Positions 62,714 through 64,000 of a DNA stretch of 64,000 nucleotides are shown piece by piece; the first letter of the stretch is position 1, and each line of letters opens with the position of its first letter. The stretch comes from a bacterium. Its GTDB lineage: Bacteria; Desulfobacterota; Binatia; HRBIN30; CADEER01. The position numbers and the translations under genes are program-made. Under the pieces are notes generated by a model that had not been told where the DNA came from, did not search any database, and saw only the letters and a program-made list of their open reading frames with translations. The stretch lies in contig JAHBUY010000006.1 in NCBI GenBank assembly GCA_019637795.1, positions 240,330-304,329 on the forward strand. The letters run 5' to 3'.

Positions 62714-62742
62714 CTGACACCCCGCAACGCAGCTCACATAAT
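62714..62742 (+). promoter_or_regulatory. Strong sigma-70 promoter
   Basis: CTGACA at 62714-62719 and CATAAT at 62737-62742 are exactly 17 bases apart, each one base from consensus. This is the best sigma-70 match in the window. Transcription would begin near 62749, about 220 bases before the next gene start. Confidence 0.65.
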
Positions 62743-62810
62743 GAGCGTCGCAAGCTTGCCGCTATCTGAGCGAAATCACGTGGAATTGGCCCTCGGATCG
62801 CGATGAGCAT

Positions 62811-62856
62811 GCTGGCAGTGCTGCAAGTCCGATGATGTGAATTGCAAGACTGCCGC
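62811..62856 (+). ncRNA. Structured 5' leader hairpin
   Basis: GGCAGT (62814-62819) pairs with ACTGCC (62849-62854), and inside it TGCAA (62822-62826) pairs with TTGCA (62842-62846) around a 15-base loop, with a two-by-two internal loop between. Two further pairs (62811-62812 with 62855-62856) may extend the stem. It lies in the long leader between the promoter at 62714 and the start at 62969. Role unknown; possibly a regulatory leader. Confidence 0.45.
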
Positions 62857-62968
62857 AGGCCCACGAGTCATTAGCTCTGGGCACACGTTCCATGAAGGTT
62901 TACAGTCGGACTCGGGCACACGGCTTGCTCTCTGCTGTGGCTACCAAACAGAGGAGGCCCTTCGGGGC

Positions 62969-63385
62969 ATGATCATGTCCAGCGACAACCGGATCACCAG
63001 AGACGATGGGTTCGGGCGAGAGGTGGGCGACTCCGACCTGGATCTGCTGCGGATCACGTCGCTCGGAGGAGGCGAGACACGGACGACGCAATACACGGGC
63101 ACCAAGGCACTGATGCTGGCCATTCTCGAGGACGGCATCCGCAGTTATCTCAGCCCGGTCGGACGTGTCCGCAGTGAGGCCGAGTACTGGGTACGCAGCG
63201 CTCGCAATCGTTCGCCCTTCAGCTTCCACGTTGTCTGCGAGACGCTCGGGCTCGAGCCGGGCGCGGTGCGCCTGGCGCTCGAGCGCCTGCGCGCCAAGAA
63301 TGTCTCGCCGCGACGCGCGATCGGCCGCAGCCGGCCGAACGTGCGCCGCACCGGGCGGCTCGTCACCCGGCGCAGCATCGGCTGA
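62969..63385 (+). CDS. Small basic protein, probably regulatory, function unknown
   Basis: 138 residues from ATG 62969, eleven bases after AGGAGG. The first half is polar without a recognised domain. The second half has 'EAEYWVRSARNRSPFSFHVVCETLGLEPGAVRLALERLRAKN', a short helical unit that recurs in deltaproteobacterial and Binatia-type small proteins, followed by an Arg-rich tail typical of nucleic-acid binding. The promoter and 220-base leader are conspicuous. The codon bias is weaker than in neighbouring genes. Function not assigned. Confidence 0.7.
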   Translation: MIMSSDNRITRDDGFGREVGDSDLDLLRITSLGGGETRTTQYTGTKALMLAILEDGIRSYLSPVGRVRSEAEYWVRSARNRSPFSFHVVCETLGLEPGAVRLALERLRAKNVSPRRAIGRSRPNVRRTGRLVTRRSIG

Positions 63386-63390
63386 CGGCA

Positions 63391-63425
63391 CGGGGTCGCG
63401 CGGGCACCTGGTCCGCGCGACCCCG
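63391..63425 (+). terminator. Strong hairpin terminator
   Basis: The 13-base arms 63391-63403 (CGGGGTCGCGCGG) and 63413-63425 are perfectly complementary around a 9-base loop, six bases after the stop of the small basic protein gene. Only two T's follow, so it is a GC-rich stop of the kind seen elsewhere in this window. Confidence 0.65.
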
Positions 63426-63527
63426 TTGCACGCACCGGGGGTACGGCGCTTTGCGGGCAGGCGGGCGTCGCGGCAACATACGGATCGCGTGCGGCATCCT
63501 TTCGTCGAGCGACGGCTCCTTCCCACG

Positions 63528-64000
63528 ATGCGACGCGTCCGTATCGCCACGACTCTCGCCCTCGTGCTGGCGTTCTGCGCGCCGGCGCCGAGCGGCGGGC
63601 TGATCGCGTTCCAGGCGCGGCGCGAGATCGATCTCGGCGGCGAGGCGACCGCGGCGGTCTTCACGGCCGGGACCGACCGGCGGGCGCTGGTGGCGACGGC
63701 GGACGGTCTGAGCGTCCTGCGCTACGACGGCGGCGCGGTCGGCCGCGGCGAGCGCAGCAGCGACGGCCGCGGCGCCCGCATCCTGGTCGCCGGCCCCGAT
63801 CTGGTCGCGTTCGCGACGCGCGACGCGCACCGGATTTCGATCTCCCGGCTGGGGCCGCGCGGCCTGCCCGAGCGTCCGCAGGACATCGAGCTGCCGGCTC
63901 CGCCGCGCGCCGCCCGTTGGTTCCCGCTGGATCAGCGCCCGGGGCTCGCCGTGCTGCACGACGACGGCCTGAGCGTGCTCACCCGCGACGGCGCCAATTG
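63528..64000 (+). CDS. Secreted protein, possibly beta-propeller (3' partial)
   Basis: 157 complete codons from ATG 63528 with no stop before the window end. An N-terminal signal peptide (MRRVRIATTLALVLAFCAPAP) is followed by short beta-strand-like repeats with Asp/Gly turns ('ALVATADGLSVLRYDGG', 'GLAVLHDDGLSVLTRDGAN'), the style of a propeller (VCBS/FG-GAP or integrin-like) protein. Codon bias is normal for this genome. No ribosome site is obvious upstream. The rest of the protein lies outside. Confidence 0.65.
   Translation, partial: MRRVRIATTLALVLAFCAPAPSGGLIAFQARREIDLGGEATAAVFTAGTDRRALVATADGLSVLRYDGGAVGRGERSSDGRGARILVAGPDLVAFATRDAHRISISRLGPRGLPERPQDIELPAPPRAARWFPLDQRPGLAVLHDDGLSVLTRDGAN

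Noticed and set aside
62741..62806. 21-codon leader peptide (MSVASLPLSERN...) after the promoter
   Set aside because: Its ATG overlaps the -10 box, so it would not be in the transcript, and it has no ribosome site.
62814..62835. Sigma-54 promoter at TGGCAGTGCTGCA
   Set aside because: The GG and GC are only seven bases apart instead of ten; the sequence is better explained as one arm of the leader hairpin.

Overview
The window is a high-GC chromosomal segment (roughly 70% G+C by eye, strong G/C third-position bias) from an uncultured-type Gram-negative bacterium. Two genes carry the short dockerin/EF-hand-like module ending in a 'xELixGVNiALG' helix. Together with the many lipid and acyl-CoA genes, this resembles genomes assigned to Candidatus Binatia (Binatota/Desulfobacterota_B). 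That placement is inferred from remembered sequence style, not from a search. Gene density is normal. There is no rRNA, phage, plasmid or CRISPR array, and one tRNA is present, tRNA-Arg(TCG).

Layout. 0-8 kb: the end of a dockerin-like secreted protein, then a minus-strand run of a SWIM/SNF2 helicase, a secreted alpha/beta hydrolase with N-terminal dockerin-like repeats and a small membrane protein. 8-16 kb: SDR, epoxide-hydrolase-type enzymes, two EamA exporters, SnoaL-like protein, wax ester synthase/DGAT and a TauD-like dioxygenase. 16-24 kb: HIT protein, gpsA, two acyl-CoA synthetases, a second SnoaL protein, a sulfatase-fold lipoprotein and a cupin. 24-32 kb: ABC1/UbiB kinase, lytic transglycosylase, a tightly overlapping aquaporin/GMC-oxidoreductase/VOC operon, a Zn-dehydrogenase and an unusual STAS-sigma fusion.

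33-39 kb is the most interesting part: a plus-strand run of alpha/beta hydrolase, amidase, cytochrome c, a GTP-cyclohydrolase-II-like protein with a degenerate second domain, and a SIS-creatininase fusion. The last three could form a GTP-derived pyrimidine pathway that is not ordinary riboflavin synthesis. 40-49 kb: a FadR-like regulator with a visible operator and a fatty-acid-hydroxylase partner, TraB-like protein, histidine kinase, sulfotransferase and a second ABC1 kinase. 50-54 kb: the tRNA, an alcohol dehydrogenase, then a rearranged segment with a lower-GC S1/P1 nuclease and a truncated PIN toxin, bounded by an 81-bp duplication of the end of a DUF2238 gene. 54-64 kb: methyltransferase, AraC regulator, cysS, acs, a 5'-3' exonuclease, a small protein with a long structured leader, and the start of a secreted protein.

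The intergenic spaces hold several imperfect-palindrome elements of four sequence types (10.7, 20.1, 27.1/46.3 and 58.5 kb). They look like dispersed REP/MITE-like repeats or terminators, and three of them supply or overlap a stop codon. Where gene ends converge there are often perfect palindromes that could act as bidirectional terminators.
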